A DNA stretch of 64,000 nucleotides from Coprinellus micaceus (GCA_951394405.1 OX596339.1:3534001-3598000); one strand, 5' to 3'. Counted from the stretch's first letter, positions 44,561 to 56,110 are shown. Numbers and translations: made by a program. Notes: generated by a model from the sequence alone, not told the origin.

Positions 44561-45794
44561 GACTGCCACTGGTGATGGTTTAGGATAAAGAGTGATCAGA
44601 TCAAGAGCTACCGCCCCCTCAGCGTTACCCACTGCTGGCACACGCCACCAGTCACCCCGTGGGCCGGCGTGACGTTCGGTTTGCCGGTGCTGACTAATTT
44701 GGGCGCCTAATCGAAGGCGCGAGGCCTCTTCTCAGTCCTTTGAATGATTGAAAACGTCAACATAATTACCGACCCCCGGCTCTGTGATCCAGTGCACTCT
44801 CCATTTCGAAGATAGAGCGAACAGAACGGACGTACAGTACTAGGTATCATTTCGTTCGTATCACCCCCCGTGTACGCGATTTGGCACGCACGGCACTGCT
44901 GAGGGTATCAAGCCGCAATGCGTCCTTCGAGTGCGGTCCCAACCAGGTCCTCCGCCGGCTTAGGTGAGAAGTAGGTCCCGAGGCGGCGTTGTAGGCGTCG
45001 GTGGGTGCATCCAAAGATGGATGACACGATCGGAGAATATAAGTTGGATGGAAGAGTGGCGTAGATATCCGGAAAGGGGTCCCCATTGACCGAGCTTGCC
45101 ATTTCGATAAGAACCCTCGCCGTGATGCAAATCCGTCGTCCTTGCAGTCGTAGTGGAGCAGAAGGTTCACCCAAAACAAGGCTGATGTGCTGAAGCATCC
45201 TGAGGTGGTACATTTGGCGCAGGTTTCGAAACACTGAGGGCTGAGAAATGCGACTTGGGTACCCAGGGAAAACAGGGCGGAGTGAAAAGGGTGTGTTTAA
45301 ACGCCGCTGGATAGGCGAAGTGTGTTGGGATAGAGAGTAAGGGTCGCATTGGGAGCTGGTGAGGCTCTCGAATGCGCGACGGCGTTTGGGCCCGGCCTCA
45401 ACGCGTCTAACAGGCTGGGATGTGCTCTCGGAATGGGAGAGAAGGAAACGCCATACAGACCGATATATGGCTGGATATATCGAACTGGATGCACCAATGA
45501 CTATTTACCCTACCCCGAACAAGCTCTCCGAACGTCTCAGCCCACCCAGGGGAATGTTCATGGGCTTTGAGATACCCTTAGATTTTGTCTGTGGGTCGCC
45601 AAAGATATAGAATGGAGGGCTACACCAGTGACCCTTCCGTCCGTTCAGGAGCATCTGAACCTAGACAGAGGGGAGGGGATGACTGGCATCGCCGTTGAAC
45701 GGAGCAGGGACCTGTCGACGATCGAAGGATTGTTTGTAGTGTCTTCCGGCGACAGTCCCGCATTCGTTGTAGTTTGGCGGTGAGCCCGGGGAGG
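44561..45794. other. Intergenic, upstream of NLR B
   Basis: Promoter region of NLR B, then DNA with short frames (for example minus 44908-45234 with ARVLIEMASSVNGDPF) that have no domain or paralog here. Possibly a decayed gene. Confidence 0.35.
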
Positions 45795-45800
45795 GTATCT
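45795..45800 (+). repeat. Target-site duplication, left (GTATCT)
   Basis: GTATCT directly outside the left inverted repeat; the same six bases follow the right repeat at 49158-49163. Confidence 0.75.
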
Positions 45801-45945
45801 TATGGCGTACATTCGTAACATTTAATATTCCCCCCGCAACTACCGGTTTCCCCACACCATTCAGCCAATTTTGGCCCTGATTCCCCTGTTTTGGAAAGTG
45901 GGGGGACTTCGCACGAAACCCACAACTTTGGCGGCGTCCACCACA
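45801..45945 (+). repeat. Left terminal inverted repeat, 145 bp
   Basis: Identical in inverse to 49074-49157 (outer 84 bp) and 46535-46594 (inner 60 bp). Confidence 0.88.
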
Positions 45946-46534
45946 ACTTTTCGACGTAGTCAAAACCCCAAAGCTGAAGATGGCTAGTATCGGAGTAATA
46001 TCCTAACACGTAAATAAAAGCCAAAATTCAAGGTTATGACTTATCCTACCTGCCGAGGAGTATGCTTCCAAGTTCAAGTTAGCTGCAAGGGAACTTAGAA
46101 AGGCATCAGTTCAGAGCCTGTGAGTCCCAATGCATGTTCAATTTACCACATTGCGCTGAGCCTCGAGCCTCAGCCAATGAAGGCAGGAACGACAGCCCAA
46201 GCGGCCTCGGGTCAGCCCGGTTGGCTGCCGTTAAGCGCCCGTGATGGTAAGGCCTAGGCGCCCGTTCCAGCATATTGCCTAACGGCAGATCAGGCCGTGA
46301 GCGACGCTGGGACTGACCTCCGAGTTTCATATGGCATGGTGACACTGGTACTTGTCTTGATCTGAGACGAGTACAAGAAGATAACTAAAGTCACGTAGAC
46401 TGAGAAGTGATAACCGGATAAAATTTGTAGCAGATGTTATAATTCCTATTAAATATCTAAGTTTTATTCAATGCTAAGTAGGATGGCTGGGATCCTGAAA
46501 GACTGTGGTGGTGTTGGTGGTATCGATTTCACGG

Positions 46535-46594
46535 TGTGGTGGACGCCGCCAAAGTTGTGGGTTTCGTGCGAAGTCCCCCCACTTTCCAAAACAG
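46535..46594 (-). repeat. Inner part of the right terminal inverted repeat
   Basis: 60 bp, exact inverse of 45886-45945; interrupted at its outer end by the retroelement tail. Confidence 0.88.
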
Positions 46595-46611
46595 GTAGGT
46601 AGGTAGGTAGG
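46595..46611 (-). repeat. (CTAC)n 3' tail of the non-LTR retroelement
   Basis: GTAGGTAGGTAGGTAGG on the plus strand, i.e. (CTAC)4 in the sense of the element, exactly at the junction with the host inverted repeat. Short tandem tails are typical 3' ends of several non-LTR families. Confidence 0.8.
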
Positions 46612-46812
46612 ACGGCACTTGGTCCCAATCAGGAACGGCCGCTTTCCACACTAAACAGCACGGGTGCCATTTTGTGGAACGTCACGTCAGATTTGCTGGG
46701 TCGAAACGCACGAGGCGAATCTTTCAGCCTCGTCTGAGTGACGCGGAGGGGACAATCCAACCAGAGGAGAACAGTGAACAGTCAATTCATCAAGTAGTTC
46801 ATTTCAGGTATC

Positions 46813-49032
46813 CTACGTAGTTGCTAGTGGTAGGTCGAAGCCAGGAAACATTTGTAATACATCATATGCATACTTTCCAAAAGTAGGGGCAAGGTCAGGG
46901 TCATCGAGGAAGAAGTGAATACAACGAACGGGGTTTCGAAGGCATCGTTCAATTGAAAAGGGGCGGTAGATCTCCGCTACGCGATTGAAGAACGTCGCCC
47001 GTCGTTCCACCAGTTCGGGAAAGTCATCAGACCCCTGGCAAAAGAATAGGGTGTGCGTTTCCGATTCGGTTGGGAAGTTGCAGTATCTGCACGGACGCTC
47101 GTCGATGGGGATGCTTGAACCGTCGTGTCGGCGACGGCGTCTGTACTGTTCAATGGCCAATGTGTGGTCGGCACAGAGTAATTTCGTTACTGCCCGACGA
47201 TGAGAGGGAACAATGATTGTGTTCAGGTACTTCTTCTTTCGGATGAATGACCCAGGCTTGTTGGGGTTGATTGACCGGTGCGGATTGTTGAGCAGGGGGA
47301 GCCGGGATGACTGTAGCTCTTTGTGGAGGTATTGATCGCACGAATTCTGCACATCGTCGATGATATCATCAATGCCGCCTACGCTCTGCATGCGATCCAC
47401 ATCCATTTCAACAGGAAAGTGAGGGAGCTTTCGTAGGGCAGCCTCCATGTCCTTGACCCACGATCTCTTATCTTCCCGATATAGCGTGATGGCGTCAAGA
47501 TAGGCCTTCTTTGCGTAGTGCCTGTTGGGAAGTGATAGGGCGTATTTAGCGAACCGGAGGGAGAGGATGAGTCGGCGGTGACGTATGGGAATCACTCCAG
47601 TCTCGACAAAGAGAGGAGCAATCGCGCATCGTGGATTGAGGTCGAGAAGCCGTCTCAGGAAGTGCAGCTGGACGTCTTCCAGGAGCTTGAGGCAGCTTTC
47701 ATTGATATCGATGACAGCCTCATACCCATGGATAAGATATGGGTCCACTCGAGCATAGTACATGGAGACCCCATCGTGGACGGAGAGCGTGCCGACAAAG
47801 GAGTCCGAGGCAAAGACCAAGTACGATGCAGAGTGGGCCTGGGCCACCCTTGCGGTGTAGTTGTGTGCAAAGAGGTGATTGGGTGCCGGGTCGGATGAGA
47901 AGATGATACCACCATAAGGGAATCGATCGACCAACTCCACGGCAACCTGACCATTATCCAACGTGAGTGGTGATTCGGGCTCGCCCTTCGCTCCCACCAG
48001 CATGCATTTCGTCTTCGAGCTGTTCATTTCCAAGAAGGCCCTGTCAGCGCAGTAGTCACGCTCGGTATAGGTGAGTTTTTCTTGGGCATGGGTCAGGTTG
48101 GGTCGTTTGCGATCTGTCACTGTGATTTCGACGATGTCATCTGCAAGCTCCATGTTGCCGATTGCTGTGTCCCCGACCACAATGTCAGACTCGGTGGCTG
48201 GTGGCTTGAAGTCTGAGAGGTAGGCATCGAAGAAGGCCGGTGACATTGAGTCGCCAGCAAGGATGCCCCATAGCGAGGTGAAAGCCTCAGACCAGTCGCC
48301 GCCTGACTTCACGCGATATTGCATGCGGCCGTACAAGACACGCATCCAGTCCATCATCGGTCCTTTCGCCCCCCTCTCGTGTAGCTTCACCCAGAGTGTT
48401 GGGAGATTGGTGGACGGAAAGGCGTTCTTGAGATCGACAAACACAGCAGCGAGGCATTTACCAGCACCGAGGGCCTTATCAATGCAGTGGCGAAGGATGA
48501 ATGCGTTGTTGTTGGTACGATACCCCTCGCGAAATCCGTTCTGGGAATCTGGGAGGAGATCTACATCTTCCATCCATTCACGAAAACGGCGGTCAATGAG
48601 TAATGTGAGGACCTTCAGGATGCAGCATTCCAAGGCGATAATACGATAGCTCTCTGGCTTGGAAGGCGGCTTCTTGGGTTTCAGTATGCCCACCAATGTT
48701 GTCGAGAGCCATTTTGTCGGGACGTCCTTCGAAGTGATACATTGGTTGAAGAGTTCGCATAATTTGGCATTTTCGATGGACAGGAGAGCGTGGTATGGCG
48801 TGTCGTCTACCCCCTGTGCGCTGTTGCGAGGACGCTTCTTGATCCTCTTCTTCGCCCAAATAATGTCGTCCTCCGTGAACGGTCGGGAGAACGAACATCG
48901 GCGTGAGGTGTCGATAGTCTCATTGGGTAGCAGGGATGCACGTCGGGCGTCGCTTTCATAGTTCTCCTTGTTGAACTGTGGTGGTAGAACACTAGGGGGA
49001 TTCATTCGTCCCTTGAAGTCGACAGTGAGCAT
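46813..49032 (-). CDS. Non-LTR reverse transcriptase, N-terminally truncated, 739 codons
   Basis: Reverse transcriptase of the LINE class, copying element RNA at a nicked target. The first ATG is 49032, but the frame is open back to about 49070, where the element is cut, so this is not the native start. The endonuclease domain normally found upstream is missing. RT motifs: LVGILKPKKPPSKPESYRII, NGFREGYRTNNN, FVDLKNAFPS (motif A Asp), GILAGDSMSPAFFD and LADDIVEI (motif C, Asp pair). Near the C-terminus is a Cys/His knuckle C-x2-C-x8-H-x4-C (CRYCNFPTESETHTLFFC) as in many LINE polymerases. The frame is free of stops, so the insertion is recent. A copy lacking its 5' end is not expected to move by itself. 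Confidence 0.88.
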   Translation of the reverse strand: MLTVDFKGRMNPPSVLPPQFNKENYESDARRASLLPNETIDTSRRCSFSRPFTEDDIIWAKKRIKKRPRNSAQGVDDTPYHALLSIENAKLCELFNQCITSKDVPTKWLSTTLVGILKPKKPPSKPESYRIIALECCILKVLTLLIDRRFREWMEDVDLLPDSQNGFREGYRTNNNAFILRHCIDKALGAGKCLAAVFVDLKNAFPSTNLPTLWVKLHERGAKGPMMDWMRVLYGRMQYRVKSGGDWSEAFTSLWGILAGDSMSPAFFDAYLSDFKPPATESDIVVGDTAIGNMELADDIVEITVTDRKRPNLTHAQEKLTYTERDYCADRAFLEMNSSKTKCMLVGAKGEPESPLTLDNGQVAVELVDRFPYGGIIFSSDPAPNHLFAHNYTARVAQAHSASYLVFASDSFVGTLSVHDGVSMYYARVDPYLIHGYEAVIDINESCLKLLEDVQLHFLRRLLDLNPRCAIAPLFVETGVIPIRHRRLILSLRFAKYALSLPNRHYAKKAYLDAITLYREDKRSWVKDMEAALRKLPHFPVEMDVDRMQSVGGIDDIIDDVQNSCDQYLHKELQSSRLPLLNNPHRSINPNKPGSFIRKKKYLNTIIVPSHRRAVTKLLCADHTLAIEQYRRRRRHDGSSIPIDERPCRYCNFPTESETHTLFFCQGSDDFPELVERRATFFNRVAEIYRPFSIERCLRNPVRCIHFFLDDPDLAPTFGKYAYDVLQMFPGFDLPLATT

Positions 49033-49073
49033 GGGAAGCGTGACAGCTAGAGCACGGGGTTTGCGGTCGGTCC

Positions 49074-49157
49074 GGAATCAGGGCCAAAATTGGCTGAATG
49101 GTGTGGGGAAACCGGTAGTTGCGGGGGGAATATTAAATGTTACGAATGTACGCCATA
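49074..49157 (-). repeat. Outer part of the right terminal inverted repeat
   Basis: 84 bp, exact inverse of 45801-45884. Confidence 0.88.
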
Positions 49158-49163
49158 GTATCT
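49158..49163 (+). repeat. Target-site duplication, right (GTATCT)
   Basis: Same six bases as 45795-45800. Confidence 0.75.
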
Positions 49164-50440
49164 TGAGAAGGATGAACCGAGGCCAGTAACACAGGTTCTA
49201 AGCAAATAGACAGAGGGATAGACATGGTGAGAAATGCAAACGACACAGAACGAACCAGACATACCTTTCGGCCCAAAAACGATGCCACTGCACCATTTGT
49301 CCCCAGACGGCCCCACGCGCCTAATCCCCCTTCTGTAGCCCCCCTCCTCCCCGCATGGCCGGACCCCACTGTATTGAGCTAATGCTGAGAGAGCCGCGGT
49401 AAACGACTTGAAGCTGATGATTGCCCATCGTGCGGTTATATGTCCCTGGTATTCACAAAGTCGAATTCGGTGTCTTCCATATGGTCGCCGGCTGTGGTAT
49501 CCCTGGACCATTAACCTGGTCAATTGCGGTCCTTGTTGTAGACAATAATGGTGGTCGAGAGCAAACCTGTGCAGCAACGTCGGGGTATGGACCCAAATCG
49601 GGAACACAGACGGCCCCGATATCAGCCCCATCCAGCCAAACGCGATGTAAGACGAATGTACACTCTGGGAAGGCGGACTGTGGCCCTATTCGTATATGAG
49701 GTTACCAGGTAGACGCGTAGATAACGAATAGGGACGTGTCATCTCTCATCATGATTCGACGTTCTGGTGTCCGAGCTTCAACGATCGAAGCCAGCGACAA
49801 CCTCATCCGCCTCCACGCTGGAGCGACCCAGAGTGGACCTACTCGGGCGGGCTTTCTGGTGAGGCTAGTGAGCTGGCCGCTAGGCGCTTCGGTATACCGT
49901 CAAGGCCAAGATGTGGTATTGATCCCGATAAACCGTGATAATCTAATCTAATTGATCGTGATACTGGGTGTGCTGGGCGCCTAAGCGCCCTGTCATAACC
50001 CCAAAGTCTCAACGTGCTCCTACACTTTGCCCTTGATACGACATATACGAGGATGGGGCAAGACTTCCGGCCCACAGTCCTCAGCACCTCGTCTCATCCA
50101 AAGATCGCGAACGACCAACCCACTTCGATGTCCTATGTATCTCGGTGGGCTGGAAGAATCACCCACAGACGCGGCGGGGCTGTAGGATTTACAATCGCGC
50201 TACGAGGGGGGTTATATAAATACAAAACAGAGGGCCACAATGGTGACAATGGCATCTCGTTCCTCAGCCGGCGATGCTCCAGGCCATGTGGCCGTCACAG
50301 GATTAAAGTTATCCCACTTCTCCCCTTCGAATCAAGGTAATGGTACTAAGTGTGGGAGCTAACTTGGGAGCGACGAGGTAATGAGATCTCACCCGTTGAA
50401 ATGATTGGGCCACGCAAGATGGGCATCTGGTGGAGGAGGC
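49164..50440. other. Intergenic with relic of a repeated membrane-protein fragment
   Basis: At about 49500-49620 the minus strand codes CCTGLLSTTIIVYNKD, related to fragments near 57900-58060 and 62940-63110. The right part (about 50050-50330) resembles the flank at about 60010-60200, showing that the flanks of NLR C and NLR E are duplicates. No intact gene. Confidence 0.45.
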
Positions 50441-52621
50441 TCAATCTTGTAAAGGTCTGATGTTGAATCTGTCGAGGAGGACGCCAAATGGGCTCCAGTC
50501 GTACCGTCGCCATTGGTACTTCGGAAGCTTTGAGATCGCCTGCCTCCATCGCTTACATCCCGGATTGCAAGGAAGGTAGGAACAGCACTGGATACTAGTC
50601 AGTGACCTGTAACAGCCTGCCGAAAAGACCCACATTACTGTGCACAGAAACATACAGCATTCTCTGGAGGCTACCATCCGACATAAACGGAGATGGGACT
50701 CGTATCGGCGCACCGAGCCATACGGTCGGTTCGCAGTGGGAAAGGATATCGTCTTCCATCTTCCAACGCATCGCCTCTTTGCGTGTAAATACAACCAAAA
50801 TATCGAGGAAACACCTCTGGAAAACTAAGAGGAATGCTGGATTTATTGGGACTTCGGGACCACCGCCTGCGCACATACCATTAGCTGGAAGGGCAACGTG
50901 GTCGAAGTATCGTGTACTCAACATTTTAGGGTTTGAGCAAAGCGATCCCATAACCGCCGCTCGGTCGTGTCATCATCGATGTCACGGAAGGCAGCCCCGC
51001 AACGCAGATGGTCTTCAAGATAGTCAGGGAAGGATTTATGGTAGAACGCATAGGATGATGTCCAGCCAACCTCGGGAACGAGTGCTGCTGACACTCTCAG
51101 CTCGCTCCCATAATGCGCTGAGTCTGTCTCCTCTGCGGCATTTTCAGCGGTATAAATCAATGATGGGAGCCCGCCCAGGAGAATCTGGGCTTGTCCTGCA
51201 CTCGATTCGAATATTCGATGGAAGGTCCATGCAGAAAGCACCGGGTGACTCCTTCCGAGGAGTTGTAGGGCTTTCAACCAAACTATGGTACCTTCGGGCC
51301 TCGGGGTCTGGCAGAGAATCGATGTATAGAGCGCATCCAACAGGCTGAATGGATTTGACTTGTCTTGCGGTTTGATCCTGAGGACAATCTCGAGCTGTGC
51401 TTGGGGAAGCATTCCAGGCGTATCAATGAAGCGGAGAACAGTTGCCACGTAGATGAACTGGCCTGATGCATCCTCCACCAGCTTGTCAATGACCGCTTCT
51501 GTGGGCCACGCCGCGGGATCCAGACCATATCGCCGACAGAGCTCCGCGAACTTGGACTTGAGGAACAACCGAATGTCGTCGTCGGGGCTGTACTTGTTGT
51601 CCAGGAAGATCTCGGTGACAACACCGGCACCAACATCTATGAAGAATCTACGGATCCAGGTCTCGGGGCGACTGGCGACAATGATCTGGAAGGGGAAGGC
51701 GGGCTCGTTGATCGCCTCTAGGAGGACCGAGAGGACTTCAATCTGGTCATCCTCCCTGGACCGGACCGAGCCTTCGTGCATGGCATCCTCGCATTCGTCG
51801 ACTCCATCGATAAGAATGGCCATACGTGGGCTCGATGCCGACCCTGGATGGCCCTGGGAGGCTCGCAAGGGCTGCAGAATAAGCGCTTCGAGCTGTCGCT
51901 TCAAGCTCATGTCGAATATGGCAGGGTTCTGTCGAACAGCCGAAAGAATGGGGGACGAAAGTTTGTCCTGCAAGCTTGGGTGTACAGCGAGCTGGTAAGC
52001 GAGGGTTGTCACGAAGCGTCGCTTCGACATTGTTTCTGCCGTCCCCTTGTACGATGAGAAGTAGAAGGTGGCTGCCAGGTGCCCTCCCTCCTCGATTTTG
52101 TCGGAAACCGTCCCCATAATCGCCGTCTTCCCCGCCCCCGCTGGCCCCGTCAGCCATAGGATCTCCCCAGTCGGCTGGGAGGTTGCGTCCGTGCCCCCAT
52201 TCCACATCCAGCTGAAGATATCTTCTTGGACCGCCTTCCTTGTTTCAGGGTGGCACTTCGGTGCATCGACTCGTGCAGCGGAGTTGTGCATAGCCGCTGG
52301 GGAGATATGAGTGTAGAGCTCTGTTGGAGCGAGGTTAGCGATCGTACTAATTTGTACCTCCGTCAGCATATCTACCCACCCTTCAAGCTAGCATCATCCC
52401 CACGAATTTCTTGATAAACCCCAGTGTGGATTTCCGTGTTGCTCGAATATTGACCGCCATCTAGACAAGTCGCTCAGCGTCCCGATCTCCTGGTCACGCC
52501 GCCCATCGCTCCGCCAGTACTCACCGCCAACGTTGACCGTGCTCGATCCTGAACGGTTGTAGCCCCGGGTATTGATCTGGGAGATCTCCCTTGCTTTCAG
52601 GTTGGAGGCGTTATCGAACAT
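50441..52621 (-). CDS. NLR-type NACHT NTPase, copy C (5 exons, about 651 aa)
   Basis: Exons 52621-52525, 52460-52380, 52320-50923, 50866-50634, 50587-50441; phases 1,1,1,0. First exon: MFDNASNLKAREISQINTRG then YNRSGSSTVNVG (32 aa), very like copy D. Exon 2 begins DGGQYSSNTEIHTG. Exon 3: MHNSAARVDAPKCHPETRKA, Walker A GPAGAGKTAI (Thr where the other copies have Ser), Walker B LIDGVDECED, IIVASRPETWIRRFF, IFLDNKYSPDDDIRLFL. After CGGPEVPINP the last exon codes C-CSYLP-C-NPG-C-KRWRQAI, LPKYQW and LLDRFNI. The exon 3 donor is GTTGAG, weaker than usual but also used in copy E. No frame break. Confidence 0.85.
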
Positions 52622-53543
52622 TGCAGGGTGGTTGGTGGTGGTGAAGGGCAAGAGCAGTACGCCGCGTGTTCTTCATTTACGTTGCGCTGTAGACGCTGAC
52701 TAAGCTGGGGCGCCTATATGCACCTGGACTACGATGGATCCCGCGGGACGACCAATTTGGTGCCAAAGAGTCCTGGAATGGAAACGGCCCACTCAGCCCC
52801 GGACCACTCACCACTCCGCCCGGCATTTTCCTCTCTCGTCCTCTTCCTTCCTTTTTTCACTGTAACTGTACTACGTACTGCTATGCTGTCATTATGCGGT
52901 CCAACTGTGGATACCAACGTCTGTAGACGTTTGCTGAACGGCCGAGTCCGTCGCCCTGCTTTTCGGGAAGAGTGGACACCCTCATAATATTTCTTCCCTT
53001 TACGTCCTTGTACAACGGAGAGTCGTGCGCCGAACTCCACCCTTATTACGTTCGTCGTCCCCTGCATGGAAACCTGATTTTCTTTGTTGACCACGAGCCA
53101 ACTTCGCCGTTCAGGGCCGCCCCACCCTCTGCACCACCGTTCGACAGTACAGCCCATCGCTCGGGTCCTGCTCCTTGACATCGGCATCCGGTTTAACTTC
53201 AAAACGAGAGTATATATATACCTGGAAATAAAGGGCATAGGGACGGGACTATGGCGTTGGGGCTCAAAGCCACATCTCGGAAGCTCTAACCGAATAGGCT
53301 ATAGATATATAGATAGATGCGTGCACAAGTGGTACGTACCGCGGTGGCCACAAACAGTCGAGAAAAGTGAGGTAGCAGGGGAAAATCCACTGCCAAAGGG
53401 GGCTGATGGCCACGCGAATCGTAAAAACCAGGGGTGGAGAAGGGAACGATGTCAGCCCAAAGCAAGTCGTGGAATTTTGGACGGTGCAACCCAAACGTCG
53501 GCATACGGGGAGACTCGTCCAGAACATAATCGCCGTTGAATAT
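52622..53543. other. Intergenic between NLR C and NLR D
   Basis: Promoter region of NLR C and 3' flank of NLR D. The minus frame 52729-53238 is Arg/Ser-rich without a domain. No gene that I can support. Confidence 0.35.
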
Positions 53544-55686
53544 TCACTGCTGCCGTGCTGCCAACCACGCGGAAATTGCTTTCCTCCACCGCCTGCAACC
53601 CGGTTTACATCGAATGGCGCACTGTAAATTCATCGGTATTGAACTTGTAAGCACAGCTCTAGGGAACTCACACTCCGGTGCACAAACTCAGACATAATTC
53701 TTGGAAACTTATGGTCATCGACCGTCAATGATCGAATCTTCCCTGGTACGTCGAGCCATACACTAGGCTCACACTGCGACAGGGACAGGGGTGTATCATC
53801 CAACACAACGTCCCCTCTGACTCTTTTGAGGAGCTTTTGAGAGGCGGGTCCCAGAGTACTTGTCAGAATCAGAATGTCCAGGAAACACCATCGGAAAGTC
53901 GGGATTAAGGCTTGATCAATTGGGACTTCGGGACCTCCGCCTGCGATAGTGTCGTCCGTTAGCCGGAAGTACAAGGTGGCGACAAAAACTCACACATCAG
54001 TGTTCGGGCACACCTCTCTCCTATCCAGCTGTCAATCCTTTCCTTGTCGGGATCAGGAAAGGCAGCTCCACATCTCAACGGATCTCCGAGGTAATCGATG
54101 AAGGATTTGTGGTAGAAAGCGTAGCTTGCGTTCCAGCTAACGCCAGGGATCAGAGAGGGCGTGAGCTCGAGCTTCGTTCCATTTTGGAAGGAGTCGCAGG
54201 GGCTGCTGGGGCTCGCGACCGAAATATGCACCAACGATGGCAGCCCTAGGAGCGACTGTGCTTCTCCTGCGACGCTCTCAAACAGCCGATCGATGGTCCA
54301 CGCAGAAGGGATGATGGTATTCACTGATGCCCCAGCGACAGTGTTCAGGACTTGAAGTGCTTTGAGCCAGACGACGGTATCGGTCGGGCTCGGGCTTAAC
54401 CACAGGATAGAAGTGTAGAGTGCGTCCAAGGTGCTGAACGGATTTGACTTGTCTTGTACCTTGATCTTGAGAACAATGTCAAGTTGTGTTGGGGGGGATG
54501 CTCCGAACGTACCGATGAAGCGAAGAACAGTCACGGCGTAGATGAACTGTCCAGATGCGTTCTCAACAAGCCTTTCGACATCCTCCAACCTAGGCCACGT
54601 CGAAGGGAGATACCCATGCCGATGCCTCAACTCGGCGAATTTGGCCTTCAAAAATAGGCGAATGTCGTCATCGGGGTGGTATTTGCTGTCGAGGAATATC
54701 TCACTGGCCTTGCTCCCGGCGACGTCGGTGAAGAATGAACGGATCCACGTCTCAGGGCGGCTTGCAACAATAATTCTGAAGGGGAAAGCAGGGTCCTTGG
54801 ATGCGTATAAGAGAGTGGAGAGTATCTCGACTTGGTCTCCCTGTATTGATCGACGGGGTTCGTCGTATTGATGCTCCCTACACTCGTCCACACCGTCAAC
54901 AACGATGGCCATCGCAGGGCTAGGATAGGGGTTACCCTGGCCTTGCGCACCCCGTAAAGGTCTCAGCACCAGCCTCTCCATTTGTTCCCTCAAGCTCATT
55001 CGAAATATCGCCGGGTCCTTTTGAACCGCCTCCAGGATGGCCCAAGAGACTTGAGGATCCAGTCCATCACACTGCTGAAGCTGGTAGGCAAGGGTTGCGA
55101 CAAAGCCTCGCTTCGACATCCTCTCCAGCGAACCCGAAAACGAGGAGAAGAAATAGGTAGCGGCGAGCTGGCCGTCCTCTCGGAGCTTGTCTGAGACCGT
55201 TCCCATAATCGCCGACTTCCCCGTTCCAGCCGGCCCCGTTAACCAGAGGATTTGGTCTCGGGGCTCGTTGGAGATCCAGCTGAATATGTCTTCTTGGACT
55301 GCCCTCCTCGTCTCTTCGTGGCATTGTGGTGCGTCGACCCGATCTGCTGAGTTATGCATGCATCCAACAGCGACGTGTGCGTAGAGGTCTAGGTTCCGTT
55401 GTCAGTTCGACCCCTCTTGAATAGACGCCACAAATACACTCTGCTCACCTTTCACTGGGTTGGAATTATGGACTTGATGATGATGATACTCTTCCGCATG
55501 GATTTCGACGTTATTCGAGTAGTGCGCCCCCTCTGGATAGATCGATCAGATCGACACCCTGCAATGACTTTCACTTCCTCGTCGCTCACCGCTAACGGTG
55601 ATAGAGGTTGCCCCCGAACGGTGATACGCCCGGGTCTTGACTTCAGAGGCCCTCCCTACGAGAAAGCGGGAAGCATACCCGAACAT
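53544..55686 (-). CDS. NLR-type NACHT NTPase, copy D (5 exons, about 640 aa, shortened end)
   Basis: Exons 55686-55590, 55532-55449, 55388-53994, 53940-53672, 53621-53544; phases 1,1,1,0. First exon MFGYASRFLVGRASEVKTRA then YHRSGATSITVS (32 aa), aligned position by position with copy C. Exon 2 begins EGAHYSNNVEIHAEEYHHHQ. Exon 3: MHNSADRVDAPQCHEETRRA, Walker A GPAGTGKSAI, Walker B VVDGVDECRE, IIVASRPETWIRSFF, IFLDSKYHPDDDIRLFL. The last exon starts like the others (C-AIR-C-KPG-C-RRWRKAI) but a TGA ends it after 25 residues, so the LP-x4-W and LLDRF parts are lost. Either a recent nonsense change or a tolerated short form. Confidence 0.82.
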
Positions 55687-55959
55687 AGCGAAGAAAAGGT
55701 GGTGGTTGAGGGTAAAAGGAGTTGTTGCAGTGTGTACGCAGCACTGTCAACACGTTGCGAATGATGACTAAGCTAGGCGCTTATTTCAATACAACAGAAA
55801 CCCGTCGCTATGACGGCGCAGTTGGTAATGGGGATTCGGCATTCGAGACAGGGCACTATGACATGAAAGCTGAGTTTTTACAAGGTTCAAAGAAAGCACC
55901 GACACGGCAGGGAAACTTCCAAGTGAACCAGCATGGGGAAGACCATCGCGCAATGCTGA

Positions 55960-56110
55960 AATAGGTAGTTTGTCAACGATCGAGGAAAAGGTGAGTGGTG
56001 GAGAGGTACGTACACAATGCCACTCTTGTGCATTCACCATATTGCAGTGTTCGAAGGGGCGTTCTGTCGATTCTACGGCCCCGTAACCTGCTGGGGGCAT
56101 GATCATCACC
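55960..56110 (-). pseudogene. Possible NLR last-exon relic, strongly decayed
   Basis: Minus strand shows NAQEWHCV, then SPPLTFSSIVDKLPI, which can be aligned with NNEW...WTSL-x-LFLDRFCI of the NLR last exons. The Cys/WR part is not readable. Placed directly upstream of NLR D. Confidence 0.4.

Larger units (their letters stand above)
46595..49073 (-). mobile_element. 5'-truncated non-LTR retrotransposon
   Basis: About 2.48 kb inserted in the right inverted repeat of the DNA transposon. The sense strand is minus: the 5' junction is at about 49073, where the reverse transcriptase frame begins abruptly, and the 3' end is a (CTAC)n tail. No clear target duplication: the host sequence AAAACAG/GGGAATCAG is rejoined with at most one base lost. 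Confidence 0.82.
45801..49157. mobile_element. Young non-autonomous DNA transposon carrying a nested retroelement
   Basis: The left arm 45801-45945 (145 bp, starts TATGGCGTACATTCG) is matched without mismatch by the inverse of 46535-46594 plus 49074-49157. The right arm is split by an insertion at 46595-49073. Removing this gives an element of about 878 bp with 145 bp perfect terminal inverted repeats and a 6 bp duplication GTATCT. The 590 bp interior (45946-46534) has no transposase-like frame, so it needs help from elsewhere. Superfamily not identified. Confidence 0.85.

Noticed and set aside
49140..49631. 163-codon minus-strand frame as a gene
   Set aside because: It begins inside the transposon end and shifts frame against the related fragments near 57.9 and 62.95 kb; best seen as a relic.
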